Source: Bacteroidota bacterium
GTDB lineage: Bacteria > Bacteroidota > Bacteroidia > Bacteroidales > Prolixibacteraceae
Direction: 5' to 3'
Length of the DNA: 64,000 bases
NCBI GenBank assembly: GCA_023412195.1
Contig: JAEYNZ010000095.1
Coordinates: forward strand, 8,201 to 72,200
Shown here: positions 55,366-63,694 of the stretch, piece by piece
Layout of the letters: each line of letters begins with the position of its first letter
How positions within the stretch are numbered: the first letter of the stretch is position 1
Position numbers and translations under genes: made by a program
Notes under the pieces: model-generated
Told to the model about the DNA's origin: nothing
Database searches by the model: none
Seen by the model: the letters and a program-made list of their open reading frames with translations, nothing else

Positions 55366-56265
55366 TTATTTGTTTAATGAAGAAGAACGTAAAGATAAAA
55401 TCCATTGCCTCGTACCTTTAAATTTACAGGAAAAGGTGGCTACTTTAGAAGCCAGTTGAAGTGCCCTCTCAAAATCACAACCTGTTGCCAGATAATAATA
55501 ACAAAAAGCACCGTGGAGAAAATCCCCTGCACCCAGGGTATCTATGATCCCGGTATTGGCTACAGGAACTTCCCCACTTTTCTCAAAGTGCCTGAAAAGG
55601 AGGCTTTCCCCTCCCCTGCTGATGGCTGATAATCCAACACCTTTAAGTTTTAGAAATTTCAATACGTCTTCTGAATCATTACAACCGGGAGGCATAAAAT
55701 CAGACGAGCAGATTGCAATGTCGGTGTGCTCAAGCAGCTGTTCAAACTGAGGCTTCCAGCTGCCGCAATCCATAACAACAGGTATCCCCTTAAGTCTGCA
55801 TATCTTTGCAGCCTCTGCCACGGTTTCAGGAAAAAAGCCATCCATCATGAATATGTCCGGTTCTGTAAGTTCAACAATATCAGCTGCTGAAACTTCAGGT
55901 GAAATCACTGAAGGATAATGGGTAAAAATATTCCTGTCACCATTATTTTCTGAAGTGATGACAGTAGCCAGTATGGGATTTATTCCGGCAGATGGAATAA
56001 AATCATAATGTATGATGTTGTTCGATTCCAGATCTTTATTGATATAATCAGAAAAAGTATTTTTACCTGTAGCTGAAGCCAGGGCTGCTGTACCGTTTAA
56101 GGCTGCAAAAGCTATGGCAGCATTCGTGGCCGGCCCTCCGATGAGAATCCCGGGTGGAGCTGTTTTTACTTTCATGTTGGAAGCCGGGAAAGTTTCTACA
56201 AAGTACTGAATGTCAATTGTTGTAAGTCCGGCAAACAATGCCTTATATTTCTTTTCAATCTTCAT
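55366..56265 (-). CDS. PfkB-family carbohydrate/nucleoside kinase
   Basis: 299 residues of the ribokinase/PfkB family; phosphorylates a sugar or nucleoside, exact substrate unknown. Seen: GLTTIDIQYFVETFP near the N-terminus, the glycine motif IGGPATNAAIAFAAL and the C-terminal ATP/anion-hole motif DTLGAGDFLHGAFCYYY with the catalytic Asp. Its start overlaps the end of the DUF4422 glycosyltransferase gene by 4 bp, so the two are translationally coupled. Context (glycosyltransferases, fabG) suggests a part in surface-glycan precursor supply, but this is inference. Confidence 0.9.
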   Translation of the reverse strand: MKIEKKYKALFAGLTTIDIQYFVETFPASNMKVKTAPPGILIGGPATNAAIAFAALNGTAALASATGKNTFSDYINKDLESNNIIHYDFIPSAGINPILATVITSENNGDRNIFTHYPSVISPEVSAADIVELTEPDIFMMDGFFPETVAEAAKICRLKGIPVVMDCGSWKPQFEQLLEHTDIAICSSDFMPPGCNDSEDVLKFLKLKGVGLSAISRGGESLLFRHFEKSGEVPVANTGIIDTLGAGDFLHGAFCYYYLATGCDFERALQLASKVATFSCKFKGTRQWILSLRSSSLNK

Positions 56266-57107
56266 GGGTTCGAAGATTCCGGTAAAGTTTTATCCCTCTT
56301 ATTTTTAAGCTTTTTAAAATAAATAACCTGCAGTTCCTTTACCTTCAGATTATGATGACAGAACCATACAGTGAGAAGTCTTTCACCTAGAAATCCCATG
56401 ATCCTTTGCTGGTAGTCCCGGTAATTACTTAAATCAACTCTTTTTTCATACTCAAAAAGAATGTCGAACCACCAATTCATAAATTGCTGAAAATGGTTAT
56501 CCCGCATGATGAACATGTTGTTGGCATAGAGCCTTTTCCCTTCTAATACTTTTTTAAAGCCTGGCACATACTCAGGATGTTTATCTGCCAGAATTGCCTC
56601 CAGAATTTCAAGGTCCTTTATATTATGATATCTGCTGTAGTGAACTTTCATAGTATATTTTAATTTTCTTCTCTGAGGTAAAATGGCATCATAATTCATA
56701 AGAATTTCCCTGATTTCTTTTTCAGATATAATCCTGTTTCTAAACCTTTCAATATTGGAAGTGTAAATCAACCCAAATCTTTTTCTGTACAAACCTGTGG
56801 CGAAATACAGAAGGCGTTTTAACCTGTTTCCGAATGGTTCCTGTACTGCAGTAAAATAACGGCGGTAGTGGCAGCAGCCAACAACATCCTGCCGGGTATT
56901 TTTCCATGTCCAGTATATTCCTGTAAGTTCGCTGTAGTGCTGGTTTTTTTCAGAAATCGAATCACCGGTATGATCGCCTTGCATACCACAAGAGGATTTT
57001 AACATGGCACTTCCTGCCATAACAGGTATGTACAGGTTGTTTTGAACCGGGATGGGTGTCGGTTTATAATAAAAACTGTAAATCCTTATTTTCTCATGGC
57101 TGGTCAT
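56262..57107 (-). CDS. DUF4422-type putative glycosyltransferase
   Basis: 281 residues. Typical DUF4422 features: IYSFYYKPTPIP and MAGSAMLK near the start, then NQHYSELTGIYWTWKNT and VVGCCHYRRYF, a family found in capsule and LPS gene clusters and treated as glycosyltransferases. The central part has a basic stretch (GLYRKRFGLIY) and RRKLKYTMKVHYSRYH. No membrane helices, so cytoplasmic. Gap of 5 bp to the preceding GT39 gene and 4-bp overlap with the following PfkB gene. Confidence 0.85.
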   Translation of the reverse strand: MTSHEKIRIYSFYYKPTPIPVQNNLYIPVMAGSAMLKSSCGMQGDHTGDSISEKNQHYSELTGIYWTWKNTRQDVVGCCHYRRYFTAVQEPFGNRLKRLLYFATGLYRKRFGLIYTSNIERFRNRIISEKEIREILMNYDAILPQRRKLKYTMKVHYSRYHNIKDLEILEAILADKHPEYVPGFKKVLEGKRLYANNMFIMRDNHFQQFMNWWFDILFEYEKRVDLSNYRDYQQRIMGFLGERLLTVWFCHHNLKVKELQVIYFKKLKNKRDKTLPESSNP

Positions 57108-57112
57108 TGCCT

Positions 57113-58735
57113 CTAGAATTTAATCAGGTACATATTCTCCAGTACCTCATCCCTTGTTTTCGGATTGATGAACCTCCCTCCCCTGCTCAGGTCGAGATGA
57201 CGGAATGTTACAACAGTATCTATCAGGGAATTGAAATTTTGAATTTCCGCATAACCTTTTTCATCAGTAAATATCCAGTTCCCCGGTTCACCTGCAACAG
57301 TTCTCATGGCTTCTCCATTATAATGTAAATGCACTGCCTGGGGCTCACTATAGAAAAATTGCTCATATTGCCCGTAACGGTAATTGTAAAGAATATCTCC
57401 CTCTCCGGCATTTCGTGTAAAAAACCTGGCAGCCTCGGGAGGAGCCTGATAGCTGAATATATACCTGTACACATGGGTGTTGAGCAGGAACATTAAAAGA
57501 AAGGAAACAATAACAGAAGGGACCAAAAGCTGTACCTGTCTCTCAAACTTTTGCAGCAGGATAAAGCCTGTTGAAATGAGTCCGGCTGCCGCTAATACCC
57601 AGAAATAAAAAGGAGCACCAGGAAAAAGATATCCTGAAATGCCAAATATCCCTGCCCAGATAAGGGCGATAACAACATACTGAACGTTTCGAAATAATTT
57701 ATACAGTGTTGATCTGTGCCGCAGGGCAATTATGATCCATTTTGCCAGAAGAACAGCCATGAGTGGCACAATGGAAAATACATAATTAGGAAGCTGGCTG
57801 CTGGCCGAATTCAGTATGATGAAGTAAATCCAGATGCCAAAAAAGGTAAAATATTCCGGCGACCTGAACCTGTTTTTAATCAGCTGCCTGAATTCCATGA
57901 AAACAGCAATGAAAAAGATCAGGCTCCATGGAAGCAGCTGATACAGCAGATTATGGACATAAAATACAGGATCATTTACAGCCTTGACATAAGATCCTGT
58001 AATGCGCCCTACCATGTTTTCCCAAAAAAAGAACCTTAACCCTTCCAATCCGAACTGGTTCATCAGGCCAATCAAGGCAGGGCTTACTACTAATAAAGAA
58101 ATAATAATTCCTGCGTACCACCTGTGATCGAGCAGCCTTTTAAAATCCTTTTTCATAACCAGGTGACCTGTTACAGCGAAGGCAGGAATTGCCGCACCGA
58201 CAGGCCCCTTGCTTAACATGGCTAAACCGACAGCAATAAATCCTATGATCATGTGCCGGGTTTTCCCGTGCTTGATAAATTCATACAGCTGCCATAGCGC
58301 CAGAGCAACAAAAGCCTGCAGAGGAGTATCAGTATGGATGTCCATACTGTACAGAGAATAGATAAATGAGGAAAATAGAAGAAGAGCGGTAACCATTCCG
58401 GTTTTCCTGTCGTACAGGCTTTCCCCCAGTTTAAATGCCCAATAAAAACCAGCCAGTACAAGCAGGAAAACAGGGAATTTAAACCAGAAGTTTGAGATCC
58501 CACCAATGGCAAAACCCGCCGCTCCCATCCAAAACAGAAGCGGCGGTTTCTGATCATAGGGTTCATCATGAACCGTAAGATTTATAAAATTACCGTTTTG
58601 ATAAATTTCCTTGCTAACGGTGGCATACTTTCCTGCATCCCTTGTTACATCAATGAACAGGCCTGAAAAATATGCTACTGTTCCCGTAATAAGGAACAAT
58701 ATAACAATAGCAGCAAGTATGTTTTTTTTATGCAT
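57113..58735 (-). CDS. GT39/ArnT-like membrane glycosyltransferase
   Basis: 540 residues with about 11-12 membrane helices. Family features: N-terminal helix then an acidic loop (FIDVTRDAGKYATVSKEIYQ), EPYDQKPPLLFWMGAAGF, and MLSKGPVGAAIPAFAVTGHL. Members transfer sugars from polyprenyl-phosphate donors to lipid A or proteins in the periplasm; acceptor unknown here. The soluble C-terminal part (about 430-540) is small. Second gene in the likely operon fabG-GT39-DUF4422-pfkB (23 bp after fabG). Confidence 0.9.
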   Translation of the reverse strand: MHKKNILAAIVILFLITGTVAYFSGLFIDVTRDAGKYATVSKEIYQNGNFINLTVHDEPYDQKPPLLFWMGAAGFAIGGISNFWFKFPVFLLVLAGFYWAFKLGESLYDRKTGMVTALLLFSSFIYSLYSMDIHTDTPLQAFVALALWQLYEFIKHGKTRHMIIGFIAVGLAMLSKGPVGAAIPAFAVTGHLVMKKDFKRLLDHRWYAGIIISLLVVSPALIGLMNQFGLEGLRFFFWENMVGRITGSYVKAVNDPVFYVHNLLYQLLPWSLIFFIAVFMEFRQLIKNRFRSPEYFTFFGIWIYFIILNSASSQLPNYVFSIVPLMAVLLAKWIIIALRHRSTLYKLFRNVQYVVIALIWAGIFGISGYLFPGAPFYFWVLAAAGLISTGFILLQKFERQVQLLVPSVIVSFLLMFLLNTHVYRYIFSYQAPPEAARFFTRNAGEGDILYNYRYGQYEQFFYSEPQAVHLHYNGEAMRTVAGEPGNWIFTDEKGYAEIQNFNSLIDTVVTFRHLDLSRGGRFINPKTRDEVLENMYLIKF

Positions 58736-58758
58736 TCAACCGGCATCGGGTAATCACA

Positions 58759-59505
58759 TCAGGTTTTCATTGCCCCACATACCTGGATCACCTGACCGCT
58801 GACGTAAGACGATAATTCTGATGCAAGAAAAGTAGCAACACCTGCAACCTCCTCAGGTGTACCTCCACGTTTCATTGGAATGGAATCTTCCCATGCCTTA
58901 CGGGCATCTTCTGGAATTTTTGCAGTCATTTCAGTGATGATAAACCCTGGTGCGATGGCATTAACCCTGATTCCGCGTGAGCCCAGTTCGCGTGCTACAG
59001 ACTTGGTAAAACCAATGATTCCGGCTTTCGAAGCTGAATAGTTTGCCTGCCCTGCATTGCCCCCTACTCCAACAACTGAACTCATATTGATAACCGAACC
59101 TGAGCGCTGCTTCAGCATGAACTTCTGAACTGCTTTTGTAAAATTAAAAACCGACTTCAGGTTGACATTGATCACAGCATCCCACTGTTCCTCTGTCATT
59201 CTCATAAGGAGTGTATCCTTTGTAATTCCGGCATTGTTTACAAGAATATCGATACGGCCAAAATCCTTTTCAATTTCATTTACCACCCTGTCAGTATCGG
59301 CAAAGCTGCCAGCATCCGACGCATATCCTTTGGCTTTTACGCCCAGAGCCTGCAATTCACCCTCAGTTGCTTTCATGTTGTCATCTGCAAATAAGTCGGT
59401 AAATGCCACATTGCAGCCTTCCTGAGCATACTTCATTGCGATCGCTTTACCTATGCCACGCGAAGCACCTGTAATAACTGCTGTTTTTCCTTCTAAAAGT
59501 TTCAT
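58759..59505 (-). CDS. fabG: 3-oxoacyl-[acyl-carrier-protein] reductase
   Basis: NADPH-dependent reduction of 3-ketoacyl-ACP in fatty-acid elongation. 248 residues of the short-chain dehydrogenase family: TGASRGIGKAIAMKYA (cofactor loop), NNAGITKDTLLMRM, Ser in NMSSVVGVGGNAGQ, YSASKAG (catalytic Tyr and Lys) and GFIITEMTAKIPEDARKAW, the FabG-typical tail. A minus-strand TACTTTTG box at 59534-59541 precedes it. First gene of the glycan-related operon; being next to glycosyltransferases it could serve membrane-lipid or lipid A synthesis, but a housekeeping role is as likely. Confidence 0.93.
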   Translation of the reverse strand: MKLLEGKTAVITGASRGIGKAIAMKYAQEGCNVAFTDLFADDNMKATEGELQALGVKAKGYASDAGSFADTDRVVNEIEKDFGRIDILVNNAGITKDTLLMRMTEEQWDAVINVNLKSVFNFTKAVQKFMLKQRSGSVINMSSVVGVGGNAGQANYSASKAGIIGFTKSVARELGSRGIRVNAIAPGFIITEMTAKIPEDARKAWEDSIPMKRGGTPEEVAGVATFLASELSSYVSGQVIQVCGAMKT

Positions 59506-59688
59506 TTCTCAAAATGTGATTATAGTTACAGGACAAAAGTAAAAAAAACGATGAATAAATTAAACTGATCATCTTATAGGAGCCGGACATATTTATGATT
59601 GTTGATTTTTATCTAATCCTGTGCAGAAAGACTCTTCTTCAAAAAACATTACTTTTACACATTCGTTTTCTGCAACAACATAATCCTG

Positions 59689-60504
59689 ATGAAGACAATC
59701 TGTTTCTTCCTCCATTACGCCCCCACCGGAAATGTACCGCTGTACGTAATTCATTATTTACAGGAGCTTATTCAGTTTTTTGATGAAGTATGGCTTGTAT
59801 CCCATCAGAATAACTTAAAACTGCCTGAGCGTCTTAACAGGGTGAAACAGGTCCGGGTAGCGAATGAAGGTTATGATTTCGGAAAATTTTATTCCTGCAT
59901 CCGGACAATCAAACTTGAAGATTATAGCAAAATAGCATGTATAAATGATTCGAATGTACTTTTAAGTGGACTTGCACCAGTGTTTTCATGGGCTGAAAAC
60001 CAGGATACAGGATTCTGGGGTCTGATAGACTCCAGTGAAAAACCCTGGTTTTCGTCGCATACCAACAACTATCACATTCAAAGTCATTTTTTGGTATTTA
60101 ATCAGCCTGCTATAGCCTTATTGCCTGAATTTTTTAACTCCATCGACATAGCCACCATCATAAAAGAAAAAGATTCAAGAAAGCTGCGCAGAATGGTGAT
60201 AAACGACTGGGAAATAGGGCTTAGCCAATTCATGATCACTAAGGATATTCAGGGTGAATCTTTTATTCACAGCAACATGTTGCAAAAGAAGTATGGCAGG
60301 AAAATCAAAAATGCAACCTTTGATTTATATGCTGAATTAATTACTGAAGGATATCCACTTATAAAGAAGAAGGTAATTATAAAGGAAACAAACTGGAAAA
60401 GAGTTCTTACCGGCAGGAGGAAATTGTATCATATCATTAAACAGTACAGCCTACCCGAAAGGGATATTGAAAAGGCAATAGCCGAAATTGTATCAACCCG
60501 TTGA
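59689..60504 (+). CDS. RgpF (rhamnan synthesis F)-like glycosyltransferase
   Basis: 271 residues. Family pattern: ICFFLHYAPTGNVPLYVIHY at the start, VANEGYDFGKFYSCI, ACINDSNVLLSGL, WGLIDSSEKPWFSSHTNNYH followed by IQSHFLVFNQPAI, as in RgpF-type proteins that assemble rhamnose-containing surface polymers. No membrane helix. It is transcribed on its own; the 3' end overlaps that of the convergent methyltransferase gene by 12 bp. Confidence 0.82.
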   Translation: MKTICFFLHYAPTGNVPLYVIHYLQELIQFFDEVWLVSHQNNLKLPERLNRVKQVRVANEGYDFGKFYSCIRTIKLEDYSKIACINDSNVLLSGLAPVFSWAENQDTGFWGLIDSSEKPWFSSHTNNYHIQSHFLVFNQPAIALLPEFFNSIDIATIIKEKDSRKLRRMVINDWEIGLSQFMITKDIQGESFIHSNMLQKKYGRKIKNATFDLYAELITEGYPLIKKKVIIKETNWKRVLTGRRKLYHIIKQYSLPERDIEKAIAEIVSTR

Positions 60505-61467
60505 ATCCTTATGGAGGAAAAATGCAGCCTGATCACCCTGTCCTATTCTGTTTAGATCAGCCGCTCTTCTGCTGTTACGCATTTTTTGAAGCAGCGATGA
60601 AACCCGGTCAAAAATATTCCTGTATCCCCTTTCGGTAAAAGCCCTTCCGCTTTTGTACCTCTCACTGATCGTGAACTGATGATGAGTTGAGTCACAGATA
60701 ATTTTTGTAAGATCAAACCCTGCCTCTGTAGCCAAAAATTTCATGCTTTCCACTGAATGAAGAAATATATGGCGGGGTGCATCGAGCTGAAACCAGTTAA
60801 CCCCGTAATGCTCCCATGCAAAAGAAGAAACAGTTGGAATCCTTATGATGCAGTAACCACCGGGCGCGAGCAGTTTATAAGCTTTCTTTATCGTCTCATG
60901 AGGGTTATCTATATGTTCAAACGAATGGTGGAATGTGAGAATGTCCCATTCACCTTCCATTTCAGATAATTCCTTCTTGTAAATTGTCAATCCTTCTGTA
61001 TAGTTGATATCTTTTTCTATAAAAGGATCACAGCCTGCAACATTCCTAAAACCTGCCTTGTACAACGGGTACAAAAAGTTCCAGCCTGTTCCGCATCCTA
61101 CATCTAAAATGCGGGCATCACTGCCGGTTAAAATACTTTTCAGAATTGAAATAGTTTTTAATGGAATCAAAGAACCTGCAATTCCTGCACCCAATAAACT
61201 TCCGTTGATCGCCATCCTTATAGCCTTTGTCCTGACAACCCCCGAGAATCCAGCATACCTTTTTAAGGCTTTGTTATTAAAACTGTAGTAATTTACCGGA
61301 GAATAATACCGTGCAATGTCTTCCGGGATTTTGCCTATCTGCAGACATTGGCACCCGGAGCACTGGAAATAAAGAAAAGAGGTGCGCAGCCCAAACATCA
61401 TCTCTTTGGCAATAAACGTTTCATTGTTCTGGCTGTTAGAACAAATCCGGCAGGTGTAGTCAGTCAT
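60493..61467 (-). CDS. class I SAM-dependent methyltransferase with N-terminal zinc-ribbon-like segment
   Basis: 324 residues. N-terminal Cys pattern CRICSNSQN and CSGCQCLQIG suggests a bound zinc (about residues 6-42), then a Rossmann methylase core: ILDVGCGTGWNFLYPLYKAG (motif I), LTFHHSFEHIDNPHETI (motif post-I/II) and LLAPGGYCIIRIPTVSSFA. This layout is common in methyltransferases of surface-polysaccharide and natural-product clusters. It starts 14 bp after the sirtuin stop, so the two are probably cotranscribed. Confidence 0.88.
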   Translation of the reverse strand: MTDYTCRICSNSQNNETFIAKEMMFGLRTSFLYFQCSGCQCLQIGKIPEDIARYYSPVNYYSFNNKALKRYAGFSGVVRTKAIRMAINGSLLGAGIAGSLIPLKTISILKSILTGSDARILDVGCGTGWNFLYPLYKAGFRNVAGCDPFIEKDINYTEGLTIYKKELSEMEGEWDILTFHHSFEHIDNPHETIKKAYKLLAPGGYCIIRIPTVSSFAWEHYGVNWFQLDAPRHIFLHSVESMKFLATEAGFDLTKIICDSTHHQFTISERYKSGRAFTERGYRNIFDRVSSLLQKMRNSRRAADLNRIGQGDQAAFFLHKDSTG

Positions 61468-61481
61468 TGTAATTCACAAAA

Positions 61482-62219
61482 TTAGAATAAGTGTTCTTCG
61501 AGTTTTGCCATCATATCACCTGCATTTCCCTGGAGGTGAATATCGGTGATCTGGCTGGTAAACTGGGATTCTTCCGGATTTATTTCAATGATAACAGCAC
61601 CATTTTGCTTTGCTGTACGCGGAACATGTGATGCAGGAACAACTTCACCTGTTGAACCTATAATTAGACAAACCTGTGCCTTCTCAGCATCAGCAAAGGC
61701 GTTGGCATATGCAGCATGAGGAATCCCTTCACCAAAAAAAATAAAATCGGGTTTGAGGGGTTCATTGTCCATTTTACACCTGGGAGGTATCACTTTGAGA
61801 TCAAAATCCCCAGCCGGGTAAATTTCTCCGCACTTCAGGCATTTCAGCCGTTTTGAATTACCATGGAATTCGTACACCACTTTATTTCCTGCCTGGTAAT
61901 GCAGGTTATCGATGTTCTGGGTAATAACTGAATGAAGAAGGCCATGCTGCTCCATCCTTGCCAGTACTTCATGTGCCCTGTTTGGTTTTGTGTCCTTAAA
62001 AAAATCATAAAAGATTTCACGGATGACAACCCAGCTTTCATCAGGACTCTCAAGATAAAATGATAAATCCAGAACCTCCGGATTATATTTGTTCCATAAA
62101 CCATCCTTCCCTCTGAATGGAGGGATACCACTCTCTACTGATATGCCTGCGCCTGTGAATGCAATTGTGTACTTCGACCCACGCAATATTTTAGCAGCTT
62201 CTTCTATCAATAACTTCAT
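61482..62219 (-). CDS. cobB: NAD-dependent protein deacylase (sirtuin)
   Basis: Removes acyl groups from lysines using NAD+. 245 residues. Motifs: FTGAGISVESGIPPFRG, QNIDNLHYQAG and the catalytic FHGN (His119). Zinc module: Cys127 and Cys130 (CLKC), Cys148, but the fourth ligand position of the usual second CxxC is Asp151 (PPRCKMDNEPLKPDF). Structural role of zinc could be retained with Asp as ligand. Last part IIGSTGEVVPASHVP and IIEINPEESQFT is standard. Divergent from mnmE (77 bp between starts). Confidence 0.93.
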   Translation of the reverse strand: MKLLIEEAAKILRGSKYTIAFTGAGISVESGIPPFRGKDGLWNKYNPEVLDLSFYLESPDESWVVIREIFYDFFKDTKPNRAHEVLARMEQHGLLHSVITQNIDNLHYQAGNKVVYEFHGNSKRLKCLKCGEIYPAGDFDLKVIPPRCKMDNEPLKPDFIFFGEGIPHAAYANAFADAEKAQVCLIIGSTGEVVPASHVPRTAKQNGAVIIEINPEESQFTSQITDIHLQGNAGDMMAKLEEHLF

Positions 62220-62271
62220 GTTGTACCGGTTTGCCTGTTATCATTCCTAAATTTAAACAAAATAAATGGTA

Positions 62272-62279
62272 TATCTTTG
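62272..62279 (+). promoter_or_regulatory. -7 box of mnmE
   Basis: TATCTTTG matches TAnnTTTG and lies 17 bp before the ATG at 62297, giving a leader of roughly 13 nt. No upstream TTTG at the usual spacing. Confidence 0.6.
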
Positions 62280-62296
62280 CACAAAAGTAAGGGATT

Positions 62297-63694
62297 ATGC
62301 TTGACCAGTCAACTATTTGTGCCATTTCCACATCACCGGGTACAGGTGCACTTGCGGTCGTCCGGCTGTCGGGTAGCGATGCAATTACCATAGCAGATAA
62401 ACTGTTCCGCAGTCCAGCAGCAGGAAAAAAACTTGCAGATCAGCCTGCAAATACATTACATTTTGGACAGATGGTGGCTGATGGTGAGGTCATCGATGAA
62501 GTGGTTTGTTCACTTTTTCGTGCACCCCACTCCTTTACCGGCGAAAACATTGTTGAAGTATCCTGTCACGGTTCAGTGTACATCCAGCAGAAACTTCTTG
62601 AGATGATGGTACGTAATGGTGCCAGGCTCGCACGACCGGGAGAATTTACCCAGCGGGCATTCCTGAACGGGAAGATGGATTTGTCGCAGGCAGAAGCTGT
62701 AGCCGATGTGATTGCTTCCTCCAACGCTGCGGCCCATAAACTGGCTTTAAACCAAATGCGCGGCGGGTTTTCTAAAGAAATAGGTGATCTGCGGAACCAG
62801 TTGCTTCATTTTACTGCCATGATTGAACTGGAACTTGATTTCTCAGAGGAGGATGTTGAATTTGCTGACCGTACTCAACTTCGCGCCTTGGCAGAAAAAG
62901 TGGAACGCCTTCTCCGGAAGCTCAAAGACTCTTTCCGGCTTGGTAATGTCATTAAAAACGGTATACCGGTTGCCATTATAGGCGAAACAAATGTGGGTAA
63001 ATCTACCCTGCTGAATGCACTGCTGAATGAAGACAAAGCCATTGTATCGGATATACATGGCACTACACGTGATGTAATAGAGGATGTGGTTAACATACAC
63101 GGCACGGCTTTCCGCTTTTTTGATACCGCAGGTTTGAGGGAAACAATCGACCATATAGAGACCCTCGGAATCGAACGCAGCTATCATAAGCTGAATGAGG
63201 CTACTGTAGTGCTGCTTGTGGTAGATACCCAAAACCCCTACCCTGTTGTTAAAGGCCGCATCGGCAAGATACGGGAACGAATTTCGGAAGGGCAGCATCT
63301 GATCGTTGTAGCCAATAAAATCGACACCGGTAAACAGGAAACCATTGCTGAGCTTAAAAATATGGAGCTGGCAGAAAATGAGAATCTGGTATTCATGGCA
63401 GCCAGGGAAAAAAGGAATCTTGAAGAGTTGGTTGACCTGATGGTGCATACGGTTAACACTGATGACCTGAACAGGGAGGATGTTATCGTAACCAATGCCC
63501 GGCACTACGAGATACTGAAGAATGCACATGAAGCCATTCTCCGGGCGCTCCAGGGGCTGGATTCAGGCATCACCGGCGACTTTCTGTCGCAGGACATCCG
63601 CGAGTGCCTGCACTACCTGGGTGAAATCACAGGAGAAATATCTACCCATGAGGTACTGGGACATATATTTAAGAATTTCTGCATCGGAAAGTAA
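62297..63694 (+). CDS. mnmE: tRNA modification GTPase MnmE
   Basis: With MnmG, modifies wobble uridine (U34) of several tRNAs. 465 residues: N-terminal tetrahydrofolate-binding domain (CAISTSPGTGALAVVRLSG), helical domain with AEAVADVIASSNAAAH, Ras-like G domain inserted near residues 225-385 (GETNVGKSTLLNALLNED, GTTRDV, DTAGLR, NKID) and the essential C-terminal CIGK. Complete. The following 306 bp to the window end contain no gene. Confidence 0.97.
   Translation: MLDQSTICAISTSPGTGALAVVRLSGSDAITIADKLFRSPAAGKKLADQPANTLHFGQMVADGEVIDEVVCSLFRAPHSFTGENIVEVSCHGSVYIQQKLLEMMVRNGARLARPGEFTQRAFLNGKMDLSQAEAVADVIASSNAAAHKLALNQMRGGFSKEIGDLRNQLLHFTAMIELELDFSEEDVEFADRTQLRALAEKVERLLRKLKDSFRLGNVIKNGIPVAIIGETNVGKSTLLNALLNEDKAIVSDIHGTTRDVIEDVVNIHGTAFRFFDTAGLRETIDHIETLGIERSYHKLNEATVVLLVVDTQNPYPVVKGRIGKIRERISEGQHLIVVANKIDTGKQETIAELKNMELAENENLVFMAAREKRNLEELVDLMVHTVNTDDLNREDVIVTNARHYEILKNAHEAILRALQGLDSGITGDFLSQDIRECLHYLGEITGEISTHEVLGHIFKNFCIGK

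Noticed and set aside
59595..59783. 62-codon frame overlapping the start of the RgpF-like gene
   Set aside because: Different frame from the recognisable RgpF-like protein and no family signal.
62843..63529. 228-codon minus-strand frame inside mnmE
   Set aside because: Lies wholly within the G domain of a well-recognised gene; no motif of its own.
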